DNA of 64,000 nucleotides from Denitrobaculum tricleocarpae (GTDB taxonomy: Bacteria; Pseudomonadota; Alphaproteobacteria; Kiloniellales; Kiloniellaceae): contig NZ_ML660052.1 of assembly GCF_007004665.1 (NCBI RefSeq), positions 62,001-126,000 of the forward strand. The letters run 5' to 3'. The notes beneath the pieces are model-generated. The model searched no databases. It was not told the DNA's origin and saw only the letters and a program-made list of their open reading frames with translations. A program made the position numbers and the translations under genes. Below are positions 32,568 through 39,900 of this stretch, one piece after another; positions within the stretch are counted from its first letter, which is position 1, and each line of letters begins with the position of its first letter.

Positions 32568-33946
32568 CCGATGCCGTTCCGTCGCTGACGCAGCTCCTGA
32601 CGCGGCGGCTGGCGCTGATAGCCGTCATCGTCTTTCTACTGAACTCCCTTGCTGTCGGAATTTACTATGGCTCGGACCGTAATGCGCTCGAAAATGAGGC
32701 AATCGCGCACGAGACGCAGCGAATGCAGGACGCTCTCGTCGGGCGCAGCGTCCCGGAGGACGCAGCCGTCCGCACGCTCTACGCGGCCCATCCGGACGCC
32801 TATGCATTCGCGCTCGTGGATCGCGGCGGGAGCGTCCTTGAGGCCATGAACCCCGAGCTGATCCCGCCCGCGGCCATCAACCTTTTTGCGGACGACTGGG
32901 TCACACGCCTCGACACACCCGGCGGCTATCTTCTGGTGGCCGGTCATGAGTTCGGCGAGCAAGAGGACGGCCAGCAACAGGACGGCCAGCACCAGGACGG
33001 CGAGCACGAGCATGGACTACGGATGATATTTGTCATGGCGTCCGATCCCGCCCGTCTTCTGTGGCGCGCATTCTTGGGCGAGTTCTATAATCACGTCTGG
33101 CTTCCGATACTGCCGCTGGTGCTCCTTCTCATCGGCGCGAATATCTTCCTGATCCGCCGTGGACTCGCACCTATCGCAGCCGCTGCCGAATGGGCGCGCA
33201 GTCTCCGCCCCGGCGAACCGGCACCGCAGCCCCCCGCAGCCCAGGTGCCGGCCGAAATCGCCGATCTAATCGATGCGACGCAGCGCTCGCTTGACCGGCT
33301 GACGGAGGCGTTCGACGCCGAAAAACGCCATGCCGCCGAGGCAGCCCATGCCCTTCGAACGCCGGTCGCAGTGCTGGTCGCGCGGCTCGATGCCCTGCCA
33401 CCGGGTGAGACGACGGACCGCTTGCGCGCGGACCTTTCCGCCCTCTCACGTACCGTGCAGCAGGTGTTGGCGGCATCGCGGGCGGACGTCCTGACCCTGC
33501 CGGAGAACACCACGGTGGACCTGCGCGACATGGCTGAAGCCGTCACGGCCGCGCTTGCACCCTTCGCCTACTCCAAGGGGATCGAGCTGTCTCTAACCTT
33601 GCCGGACGGCGGTGTCATGGTGCGTGCCGACCCCGAAGGCGTCGAGCTGGCGCTCTCAAATCTCGTCGAGAATGCCATACTTCACGGCTGCGCCGGCCCG
33701 GTCGAGATCTCCGTCGGTCCTGGACCCGTCCTCAGAGTACGAGATCACGGGCCAGGCCTTCCTCCGGAGGCACAGGGCCACCTCTTCGAACCCTTTTGGC
33801 GCGGCCCGGGCGCAGTGCCTGGTGGGGCGGGCCTCGGTCTTGCCATCGTCGATCGGCTCCAACGCGCACAGGCCGGTAGCGTCGAGGCCCGCCCCGCGCC
33901 TGGTGGCGGGGCCGAGTTTATCTTGTCGTTCCGCTCCTCGGTATAG
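32564..33946 (+). CDS. Sensor histidine kinase (QseC/TctE-like) with a His-rich periplasmic loop
   Basis: Membrane kinase, 460 aa: membrane segments about 16-36 and 178-198, periplasmic sensor between them, HAMP-like linker, HisKA with His262 (AEAAHALRTPVAVL), HATPase_c (LVENAILHG; DHGPGLPP; GGAGLGLAIVDRL). The periplasmic domain includes a low-complexity insert at about residues 128-150 with H128, H143, H148 and H150, coded by three tandem 15 bp units at 32966-33010. This suggests metal or pH sensing. It overlaps the regulator gene by 4 bp. Confidence 0.92.
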   Translation: MTDAVPSLTQLLTRRLALIAVIVFLLNSLAVGIYYGSDRNALENEAIAHETQRMQDALVGRSVPEDAAVRTLYAAHPDAYAFALVDRGGSVLEAMNPELIPPAAINLFADDWVTRLDTPGGYLLVAGHEFGEQEDGQQQDGQHQDGEHEHGLRMIFVMASDPARLLWRAFLGEFYNHVWLPILPLVLLLIGANIFLIRRGLAPIAAAAEWARSLRPGEPAPQPPAAQVPAEIADLIDATQRSLDRLTEAFDAEKRHAAEAAHALRTPVAVLVARLDALPPGETTDRLRADLSALSRTVQQVLAASRADVLTLPENTTVDLRDMAEAVTAALAPFAYSKGIELSLTLPDGGVMVRADPEGVELALSNLVENAILHGCAGPVEISVGPGPVLRVRDHGPGLPPEAQGHLFEPFWRGPGAVPGGAGLGLAIVDRLQRAQAGSVEARPAPGGGAEFILSFRSSV

Positions 33947-33951
33947 CAAGT

Positions 33952-33968
33952 CGTCAGACTGCCGTCAG
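33952..33968 (+). promoter_or_regulatory. Direct-repeat box for the OmpR-type regulator, copy 2
   Basis: CGTCAG at 33952 and at 33963, again exactly 11 bp apart, with ACTGC between. It stands just behind the kinase stop and upstream of the small membrane protein and BOF genes, which makes them likely targets of the regulator. Confidence 0.6.
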
Positions 33969-34005
33969 GTTCAAGCGGTAAAAGCTTCTCATCTGATCGA
34001 TTAAT

Positions 34006-34114
34006 AGCGATTTGCGTTTTTCTTGAACCAGTGCATCTCAAAATCTGCGTTCAAGATCAGCAATTTGCTGATCGAGAGGCAGCGGATTTTGTGTCTGTTT
34101 AAACGCAAATTGCT
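34006..34114. promoter_or_regulatory. Three AGC(A/G)ATTTGC motifs, two as an inverted pair
   Basis: AGCGATTTGCGTTT (34006-34019) and AAACGCAAATTGCT (34101-34114) form a 13/14 inverted repeat. In the middle lies an almost perfect palindrome GATCAGCAATTTGCTGATC (34055-34073). All three contain AGCRATTTGC. The set could be an operator array or a structured leader for the downstream small genes. Confidence 0.5.
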
Positions 34115-34138
34115 TTAGATCCCTGAAAGGAGCAAATC

Positions 34139-34276
34139 ATGAACGAACCAAATCGAACCGACCTGCAACGCGCTGGAGATTGGCTTTCGGGCGAGATCGG
34201 GGTTCGCGTTTCCCGAAAGCTTGTTGTTGCGGCGGGTCTGGTCCTGCTCGTCCTCGTCGGAATAGCGATCGACTAA
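34139..34276 (+). CDS. Small single-pass membrane protein
   Basis: A 45-residue protein: polar N-terminus (MNEPNRTDLQRAGDWLSGEI), then a hydrophobic segment of about 20 residues (VVAAGLVLLVLVGIAID) ending the protein. AAAGGAGC lies at proper distance before the ATG. It lies between the regulator box and the BOF gene, and 74 bp before the latter. No family is recognised; the role could be to modulate the kinase or the BOF partner in the membrane, as small proteins do for PhoQ, but this is speculation. Confidence 0.65.
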   Translation: MNEPNRTDLQRAGDWLSGEIGVRVSRKLVVAAGLVLLVLVGIAID

Positions 34277-34350
34277 GCGATCGCCGCCTCTCTCCAAGAC
34301 GACAAAATCACTTCCAGCCCCGAATTCGTCCTTCTGAAAGGATCCGTGAC

Positions 34351-34689
34351 ATGAAGATCATCGCGACCGCCACGGCCTTCGCGGCCATCCTTACAACCGC
34401 CGCTTCTGCCAGCGGGTCGATCACGCCGATCGACGACCTCCAGCGGGGCACCATGGTGACTGTGCAGGGCACTGTCGAACGCATTACAGACGAGGACGAA
34501 TTCCGCCTCGCCGACGCGACCGGCAGCGTTCGCATCTATGTCGGACCGAACTGGGTGCCTGCAGATGTGGGCGAGGCCGTCACCGTCAAGGGTTTCGTCG
34601 ACGACGATCTGGGCCCACTCGAAATCTATGCACGCAACCTGACCCGTGCTGACGGAAGCGTCATTACGTTCGACCGCCGCTACGAGTGA
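34351..34689 (+). CDS. Periplasmic BOF (YgiW-like OB-fold) protein
   Basis: A 112 aa exported protein: signal peptide (MKIIATATAFAAILTTAASA) and then a single OB fold with GTMVTVQGTVERITDEDEFRLADATGSVRIYVG and GEAVTVKGFVDDDLGPLEIYARNL. YgiW/VisP is the E. coli relative and is coded next to qseBC. The ATG is preceded by GAAAGGATC. It ends in a strong hairpin terminator at 34701-34724. Function is unknown beyond stress and ligand binding roles suggested for the family. Confidence 0.85.
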   Translation: MKIIATATAFAAILTTAASASGSITPIDDLQRGTMVTVQGTVERITDEDEFRLADATGSVRIYVGPNWVPADVGEAVTVKGFVDDDLGPLEIYARNLTRADGSVITFDRRYE

Positions 34690-34700
34690 CCGGGTGCCGT

Positions 34701-34724
34701 GGGGCCCGGCTTGCGCCGGGCCCC
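34701..34724 (+). terminator. Hairpin after the BOF gene
   Basis: GGGGCCCGGC TTGC GCCGGGCCCC is a perfect 10 bp stem with a 4 nt loop, 11 bases behind the BOF stop. No T run follows, so it may act as a mRNA-end stabiliser or Rho-assisted terminator. Confidence 0.7.
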
Positions 34725-34872
34725 GAACCCGCCCCCATGGTGCAGTAGCCGTCTCGGAGTGTCGTCGTTTAATCGATGAAACGGCTCACTTGTCGGCGAG
34801 ATACTTGATCCTTTGGGCAACAATGCCCTCCCTGCCGAGCAGGCTTGTCAGTCTTTCAAGCGAAGTCTGAAT
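34724..34872. repeat. Diverged repeat, right copy
   Basis: Counterpart of 31602-31746. The minus strand holds a short frame from a GTG at about 34937 to 34806 (44 codons, ending REGIVAQRIKYLADK), part of which is shared in altered form with the left copy. The rest up to argC (about 34873-35005) has no gene I can support. Confidence 0.55.
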
Positions 34873-35005
34873 ACGGCGTTTCCAATAACCGGTGAAGCAG
34901 CCATTCGCATCCGGGACCACTTATAGCGGCGAAGCGGACATAACTGCCGTTCACGGCGTTCTCCGGATTCCAGCACCCACGAAACTTGCGGCCGAACCCA
35001 AAACA

Positions 35006-35983
35006 TCACGGCCAAACGGCTGCGCCCTCCAGCCCTGCGGTTTCTGGCAGGCTGCAGATCAGGTTCGCATTCTGCACGGCCTGACCAGCCGCTCCCTTGC
35101 CGAGATTGTCGACCACGCCCATCGCGATCACCAGGTTGCGCTCTGGATCGGCCGCATAGCTGACGAATGCGAGGTTCGAGCCGGTCGCCCATTTGGTCTG
35201 CGGCGGCTTCTCGGTCACGCGGACGAAAGCCCGTCCGGCATAGAAACGCCGGGCCGCGTCCAGGCACTGGTCCGTGGTGGCGTGGCCGCGGCAGTAGATG
35301 GTGACCAGTACGCCGCGGGTCATGGGAACCAGGTGTGGCGTGAACACCAGTCCGCTAGCACTGCCGCCACTCAGCCGCTCGATTGTCTCAGCCATCTCGG
35401 GCATGTGGACGTGCTTGAGCAGACCATAGGGGATCAGGTTCTCGTTGCTCTCGGCGTAGCCAAACCTGCTGTCGGATCCGCCCCGGCCAGCACCGGATAT
35501 TCCGGTTTTGGCATCGATCACGATATTGGCAGGCTCGATCAGCTTATCGACCAGAAGCGGGGCCAGCGCGTTCAGCGTTGCCGCGGGGAAGCAACCGGGG
35601 TTCGCAACCCGGACCTGACCCTTGATCTGGGCTGGCCAGACGTCGGCCAGGCCATACGCCCAACCCTCGACGTGGCGGTGGTCGCCCCCGATATCAACGA
35701 TTTTAACGTCCATGGGGACGCGCGCCAGCGCTCCGGCTGAGGCCCCCGTCGGCAGTGACGCAAACAGTACGTCGAGCTTCGGCAGGGTCTCAGGATCCCA
35801 CTTCTCGATCACCAGCTCAGCCAGCTTGCCCGACAGGCCAGGAAACCGGTCCGCCAGCCGGCTGCCGGCGCTGCTCTCGCCGGCGGCGTAGACCAACTCG
35901 AAAGACGGGTGGTTCGCGACCAGGCGCATAACCTCGCCGCCGCCAAAACCGCTGATACCGACAATGCCAACGCGAATGCTCAT
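35006..35983 (-). CDS. argC: N-acetyl-gamma-glutamyl-phosphate reductase
   Basis: Arginine biosynthesis enzyme, 325 aa, reducing N-acetylglutamyl phosphate to the semialdehyde with NADPH. The N-terminus IRVGIVGISGFGGGEVMRLV is the nucleotide-binding motif; the catalytic Cys is in VANPGCFPAATLNAL; a conserved HxPEM segment (HVHMPEMAETIERL) follows. Length and motifs are normal. It is transcribed alone, with no other arg gene beside it, which is common in alphaproteobacteria. It lies just outside the two-component island. Confidence 0.95.
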   Translation of the reverse strand: MSIRVGIVGISGFGGGEVMRLVANHPSFELVYAAGESSAGSRLADRFPGLSGKLAELVIEKWDPETLPKLDVLFASLPTGASAGALARVPMDVKIVDIGGDHRHVEGWAYGLADVWPAQIKGQVRVANPGCFPAATLNALAPLLVDKLIEPANIVIDAKTGISGAGRGGSDSRFGYAESNENLIPYGLLKHVHMPEMAETIERLSGGSASGLVFTPHLVPMTRGVLVTIYCRGHATTDQCLDAARRFYAGRAFVRVTEKPPQTKWATGSNLAFVSYAADPERNLVIAMGVVDNLGKGAAGQAVQNANLICSLPETAGLEGAAVWP

Positions 35984-36161
35984 GGCGGTGTCCTAACTGC
36001 TGGAGTGAGCGAACAACTCTTTTGAACCCGGACCGATCGCGGCGAACGGGCTGATTCTAACGGGCTGCATGGAGGCGTCCTTATTGACTATCCGCCTGTT
36101 CCGCGCAAGAGCATCGTGGCGGGACAGGCCGGGTAACTTGCCAGGCTCCAGACTTTTGCCG

Positions 36162-36197
36162 TTGACAAAAACCGGTATATCGATATATTTCGATATA
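36162..36197 (+). promoter_or_regulatory. Promoter with palindromic operator for a leaderless ArsR gene
   Basis: TTGACA (36162-36167), 16 bp, TATATT (36184-36189). The start codon at 36197 follows the -10 by 7 bases, so transcription would begin at or next to the ATG. ATATCGATAT (36177-36186) is a perfect palindrome, repeated partly as CGATATAT, and overlaps the -10; it is a likely ArsR operator. Confidence 0.65.
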
Positions 36198-36505
36198 TGG
36201 ATATCGCTAAAACCCTCGCGGCCCTCAACAACCCGGTGCGCCGGCAGATTCTTGTCTGGCTCAAGGACCGTTCCAACTTCCCGCCCGCTCTGGCGGAACA
36301 TGCGGAGCTGGAGGGGGTCTGTGTTGCCTACATTCAGGCAAAAGCCGAGCTGTCGCAGTCTACGATTTCCAGCTACATGGGCCTCCTGAAGGACGCCGGG
36401 CTGGTCACCTCGGAACGCCATGGCCAGTGGACCTTCTACGCGCGGAATGAAGAAGCGATCGAAGCCGCCATGACCGCGCTCACCCGCGAGCTGACCAAGT
36501 CATGA
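36197..36505 (+). CDS. ArsR-family winged-helix regulator
   Basis: A 102 aa dimeric repressor: LAALNNPVRRQILVWL opening, recognition helix in LSQSTISSYMGLLKDAGLV, beta wing ERHGQWTFYARN. No metal-binding ELCVCDL-type cysteine pair is present (one Cys in EGVCVAY), so it may sense something other than metals, for example an electrophile. It overlaps the oxidoreductase gene by 4 bp (ATGA), strongly suggesting that it controls it. There is no ribosome site; the promoter position implies a leaderless message. Confidence 0.88.
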   Translation: MDIAKTLAALNNPVRRQILVWLKDRSNFPPALAEHAELEGVCVAYIQAKAELSQSTISSYMGLLKDAGLVTSERHGQWTFYARNEEAIEAAMTALTRELTKS

Positions 36506-37746
36506 TCGAACAGCCCCTCGAACTCCCCAACGGCGTGGTCCTGAAGAACCGCATCGTCAAGTCCGCGATGTCCGAAGCACTGGCCGACGCGCGGAACAAT
36601 CCGACAGCTGCTCTGATGGAGCTCTTCGAGCGATGGGGCGCGGGCGGCGCCGGACTGCTCATCACAGGCAACACCCCGATCGATCCCTGGCATCTCGAGC
36701 ACGCCGGCAATTTCGTGCTCGACGCGCAGTCCGACATGGGCCGCGTGTCCGAGTTGGCGGCGCGGGCGAAGTCCGGCGGTGCGAAGGTCCTGGCGCAACT
36801 CGCCCATGCCGGCCGGCAGACCCCTGAAGCCATCAACCCGCAGCCGCTGTCGATTTCCGATCTACGTCTGAACTTATCCGGTTACGGCGCGCCCGTCGCC
36901 GCGACGGACGCGCAGCTCGAAGACGTCGCCGAAAAGTTCACGCGCTCTGCGGAGCTTGCCCAGGAGGCCGGCTTCGACGGCGTCGAGGTTCATGCCGCCC
37001 ACGGCTATCTCTTGAGCTCCGCCTTATCGCCCCGCATCAACATCCGCAAAGACCGCTGGGGTGGCGCTCTGGAAAACCGCGCGCGCCTGCTTCTCTCGGT
37101 TGTCCGGGCCGTCCGCGCGCGGGTCGCACCCGGTTTTATCCTGGCGGTGAAGCTGAACTCCTCCGACTTCGAAAAGGGCGGCTTCGATCATCAGGAAAGC
37201 GCGCTGGTCGCCAAAATGCTCGAAGCCGAGGGGGTGGATTTCATCGAGATCTCGGGCGGCACCTTCGAGGCACCGACGGCCTATCAGCATAGCTCGAAAA
37301 AGCAAAGCACCATCGCGCGCGAAGGCTATTTCCTGGACTACGCCGCCGCCATCAAGTCGGCGCTGACCATCCCCTTGATGGTCACCGGCGGCTTCCGTTC
37401 AGGCGCCGTCATGAAGGCGGCCATCGCCGAGGCGAAAACCGACCTTATCGGCATGGGCCGTCCCTTTATCGTCGATCCGGACTTTCCCGCAAAACTTCTC
37501 TCGGGAGAGATCGCGGCGGCACCGTCGGTCGAACGGGAGTTTCCGCCCGCCGACGATCTGCCGCGCGGCGCGGTGCTCAACTGGTTCTGCCATCAGCTCG
37601 CGTTGCAGGGTTCGACCGGCGCAGCCGCCCTGTCGCTCCCCCTGATCGAGGGGCATGCGCGCTATCTGGCGAGCATAGAATCCGCAACCGAGCGTCTTTT
37701 GGAAGCGCGTTGCCAGGGGGGCGGGCAGGAACTTCGGTGTCACTGA
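36502..37746 (+). CDS. NADH:flavin oxidoreductase, Old Yellow Enzyme family
   Basis: A 414 aa FMN TIM-barrel enzyme, ene-reductase type. Motifs: LKNRIVKSAMSEALAD (FMN-binding start), QLAHAGRQTPE, VHAAHGYLLSSALSPRINIRKDRWGG (the catalytic HxxHGYLxxxFLSP-like motif), and VTGGFRSG plus GMGRPFIVDPDFP for phosphate binding. It reduces activated C=C bonds of enones or nitro compounds in the cytosol. It forms an operon with the ArsR-type gene. It ends with a non-standard extension of about 40 residues after the barrel. Confidence 0.92.
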   Translation: MIEQPLELPNGVVLKNRIVKSAMSEALADARNNPTAALMELFERWGAGGAGLLITGNTPIDPWHLEHAGNFVLDAQSDMGRVSELAARAKSGGAKVLAQLAHAGRQTPEAINPQPLSISDLRLNLSGYGAPVAATDAQLEDVAEKFTRSAELAQEAGFDGVEVHAAHGYLLSSALSPRINIRKDRWGGALENRARLLLSVVRAVRARVAPGFILAVKLNSSDFEKGGFDHQESALVAKMLEAEGVDFIEISGGTFEAPTAYQHSSKKQSTIAREGYFLDYAAAIKSALTIPLMVTGGFRSGAVMKAAIAEAKTDLIGMGRPFIVDPDFPAKLLSGEIAAAPSVEREFPPADDLPRGAVLNWFCHQLALQGSTGAAALSLPLIEGHARYLASIESATERLLEARCQGGGQELRCH

Positions 37747-37799
37747 AGGGTCCCAACCCCTTTTTCGATGCGGAACCCCCGCTTCAGAGTAATGCCCGG

Positions 37800-38288
37800 C
37801 TACTTCAGCTTGTCGTTGATCCCGTCGAAGCCGGCGGTGTAGATGCCGCCGACGATCTTTTTGGCTTCGGCTTCCTCGACCCCTGCGGGATCGAAGGTCG
37901 AGGACCATTCGATCACCGACTGACCGGCGTTGTCCCCCGGCCGTACGGTGATCTTTGAGACGTAGTTCTTCACCGGCAGCGGACCCTCGACGATGCTGTA
38001 GCTATAGGTCATGTCATCGAGGGAGTAGCTATGCAGCTTCTCCTTCAGGATCGCGCCGTCGGGCAGGGTCAGCGAGCGGTAGACCCCGTTGCCGCCGTCG
38101 CCGGAAAGTTCCAGCTTCACCACCGCCGGATGCCATTTGTCCAGGTGGCCGTATTCGCCGATGAGCGCCCAGACCTCCTCGGCCGGATGATCGATGGTGG
38201 TGGTCTTCATGACGTCCAAGGCGCCGGATGCGCCGCCCGCACCGCTTGGCGTAAGGGCCGCGTGCGAGACAAATCTGGTGAATCTCAT
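37800..38288 (-). CDS. SRPBCC-family protein (MxaD-like)
   Basis: A 162 aa START/Bet v1-fold protein. IDHPAEEVWALIGEYGHLDKWHPAVVKLELSGDG is the typical N-terminal beta-helix unit, followed by LPDGAILKEKLHSYSLDDMTYSYSIVEGPLPVKNY. MxaD, a periplasmic protein that aids methanol oxidation, belongs to this fold, and the position at the end of a quinoprotein accessory cluster supports the same role. The short N-terminal extension (MRFTRFVSHAALTPSG) is not a clear signal peptide. GGAGGAG precedes the ATG. Confidence 0.85.
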   Translation of the reverse strand: MRFTRFVSHAALTPSGAGGASGALDVMKTTTIDHPAEEVWALIGEYGHLDKWHPAVVKLELSGDGGNGVYRSLTLPDGAILKEKLHSYSLDDMTYSYSIVEGPLPVKNYVSKITVRPGDNAGQSVIEWSSTFDPAGVEEAEAKKIVGGIYTAGFDGINDKLK

Positions 38289-38359
38289 GCTTCTCTCCTC
38301 CGTGTATTTTTTCGTTATAGAACCTCATGCGGTTCGGGGAACCGCCGGGTTTGACCGCT

Positions 38360-39013
38360 TTACTCCAGGTGCGTCGCCAGTTGGCGCGCCAGGGCGAAGA
38401 GGCGCTGCTCGAGCAGAACCGGCACCTCGCAGACGTAGGTCAGGGACTGCTCCCGCTCGTCAAAGACCCGCGTATCCCACAGCAGTTGCTCGTCCAGTTC
38501 CTGCGCCCGTTTCAATTCTTCCACCGTCGCGTCGCTCTTGCTTTGCAGCTTGTTGGCTTCCGCTGCCGTCTCCTTGATTCTCTTGGCAAGCGCAATCTGC
38601 CGCCGCGCGAATTTTTCAATCCCCGCAATGATGTCGGAGCGTTCGGCGTTGGTGTGACTGAGCAACCCTGTGAACAGCACCGTCAGCTTGGTCTGCTTAC
38701 CGTCGCTCAATGTGTTGGCGTAACCGTCGATGCGCTCCTGGGCTTCCTCGATCGGCACCCGGCGGGACGAAAGAGTCTGCACCAGGTCACGGACTTCGCC
38801 ATCCTTGCGCCAGCTCCGGTCGCTCTCGTCCACCAGCGGCCCGCCCCACATCATGCCGGCGGAGATATGCGGCACCTTGCGCTGAACGCAGGGCCAGTAG
38901 GGATTTTCCGGATCGGTGGCGAAGGCGCTGCTATGACCGATACTCCAGGCCAACGCCGTTACGGCGGCAAACAGGACGGCCGTGCGCGACAGGTTTTTGA
39001 GATTTGCTTTCAC
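38360..39013 (-). CDS. Exported protein of unknown function in the quinoprotein ABC cluster
   Basis: About 217 aa from the GTG at 39013, preceded by TTAGGAG. It has a signal peptide (VLFAAVTALAWSIGHSSAFA) and a mature helical region rich in charged residues. Two cysteines (WPCVQRKV near the mature N-terminus and TYVCEVP near the C-terminus) could pair. A coiled-coil-like part (KRIKETAAEANKLQSKSDATVEELKRAQEL) lies at about 145-180. Longer upstream frames overlap the permease and are not credible. It is conserved by position in such clusters, but I know no function. Confidence 0.8.
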   Translation of the reverse strand: MKANLKNLSRTAVLFAAVTALAWSIGHSSAFATDPENPYWPCVQRKVPHISAGMMWGGPLVDESDRSWRKDGEVRDLVQTLSSRRVPIEEAQERIDGYANTLSDGKQTKLTVLFTGLLSHTNAERSDIIAGIEKFARRQIALAKRIKETAAEANKLQSKSDATVEELKRAQELDEQLLWDTRVFDEREQSLTYVCEVPVLLEQRLFALARQLATHLE

Positions 39014-39051
39014 GGTTCCACGGGCTCCTAATTGTCGACAGACCCTCGGTT

Positions 39052-39900
39052 TTACTTCCCGCCGGGACCGCCGCGCCGGGCGATCAGTCCCTTGGAAGGA
39101 TTGTATGCGAATATTGCGCCGCCGAGAAACAGGATGGTGAAGCCGGCGACGACGGCCAGCGCTTCCAGATTGAGTTGTCCGTAAAGCGCAAAGCGAATCA
39201 GTTCCACCACGTAGGTGAAGGGATTGAGCAGGCAGATCTCGTAAAGCAGGGGGCTGGTCTCCTTCATCCGCCACAGCGGGTAGAGCGCTGAAGAGGCAAA
39301 GAACATCGGAAAGATCACGAAGTTCATGATGCCCGCGAAGTTTTCCAGCTGCTTGATGCCCGATGACAGCAGCATCCCCAGCGCCCCCAGCATCAGGCCC
39401 GAGAGGATTAGCGCCGGGATCACCGCGAGATAACCCCAGAGCGGCGGCTCCACTTCCCAGAACCAGGTGATGGCGAGAAAGACCGCGACCTGCAGCAGGG
39501 AGACCGCGACCCCGGCCATCAGTTTGGAGGTCAGCAGGAACCAGCGGGGAAAGGGGCTGACGAGCAGCGTGCGCATATTGCCCATCTCCCGGTCGTAGAC
39601 CATGGAAAGCGATGACTGCATGCCGTTGAAGAGCTGGATCATCGCCACCAGACCCGGCGTCACATAAACCTCGTAGAGCACGTAGGTTTCGTAGGGCGGG
39701 ATGATCGAGACGCCCAGCACGGACCGAAATCCGGCGGCGAAGATAAAGAGCCAGACCAGAGGGCGCACCAGCGCGGCGATGAAGCGTTCACGCTGCTGCA
39801 GGAACCGCAAGGCCTCCCGCCAGACGATGCCGCGCAGGCAGTGCAGGTAGCCTGTCAGACTGAGGCCCCGCACTTCCTGTTCTGTTGGCGGTGTTGTCAT
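39052..39900 (-). CDS. ABC-2 type permease of the PQQ-alcohol dehydrogenase system (PedC-like)
   Basis: A 282 aa inner-membrane protein with six hydrophobic segments of the ABC-2 (exporter) family. Typical parts: REALRFLQQRERFIAALVRPLVWLFIFAAGF and MVYDREMGNMRTLLVSPFPRWFLLTSKL. ABC-2 permeases move substrates outward. Family members lie beside quinoprotein alcohol dehydrogenases (for example pedC in Pseudomonas putida), with unknown cargo. It overlaps the ATPase gene by 4 bp. Confidence 0.9.
   Translation of the reverse strand: MTTPPTEQEVRGLSLTGYLHCLRGIVWREALRFLQQRERFIAALVRPLVWLFIFAAGFRSVLGVSIIPPYETYVLYEVYVTPGLVAMIQLFNGMQSSLSMVYDREMGNMRTLLVSPFPRWFLLTSKLMAGVAVSLLQVAVFLAITWFWEVEPPLWGYLAVIPALILSGLMLGALGMLLSSGIKQLENFAGIMNFVIFPMFFASSALYPLWRMKETSPLLYEICLLNPFTYVVELIRFALYGQLNLEALAVVAGFTILFLGGAIFAYNPSKGLIARRGGPGGK

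Noticed and set aside
39014-39274. Extended start of the exported protein in the PQQ ABC cluster
   Set aside because: The extension overlaps the ABC-2 permease gene in another frame and is Arg-rich. The GTG at 39013 has a ribosome site and a proper signal peptide.
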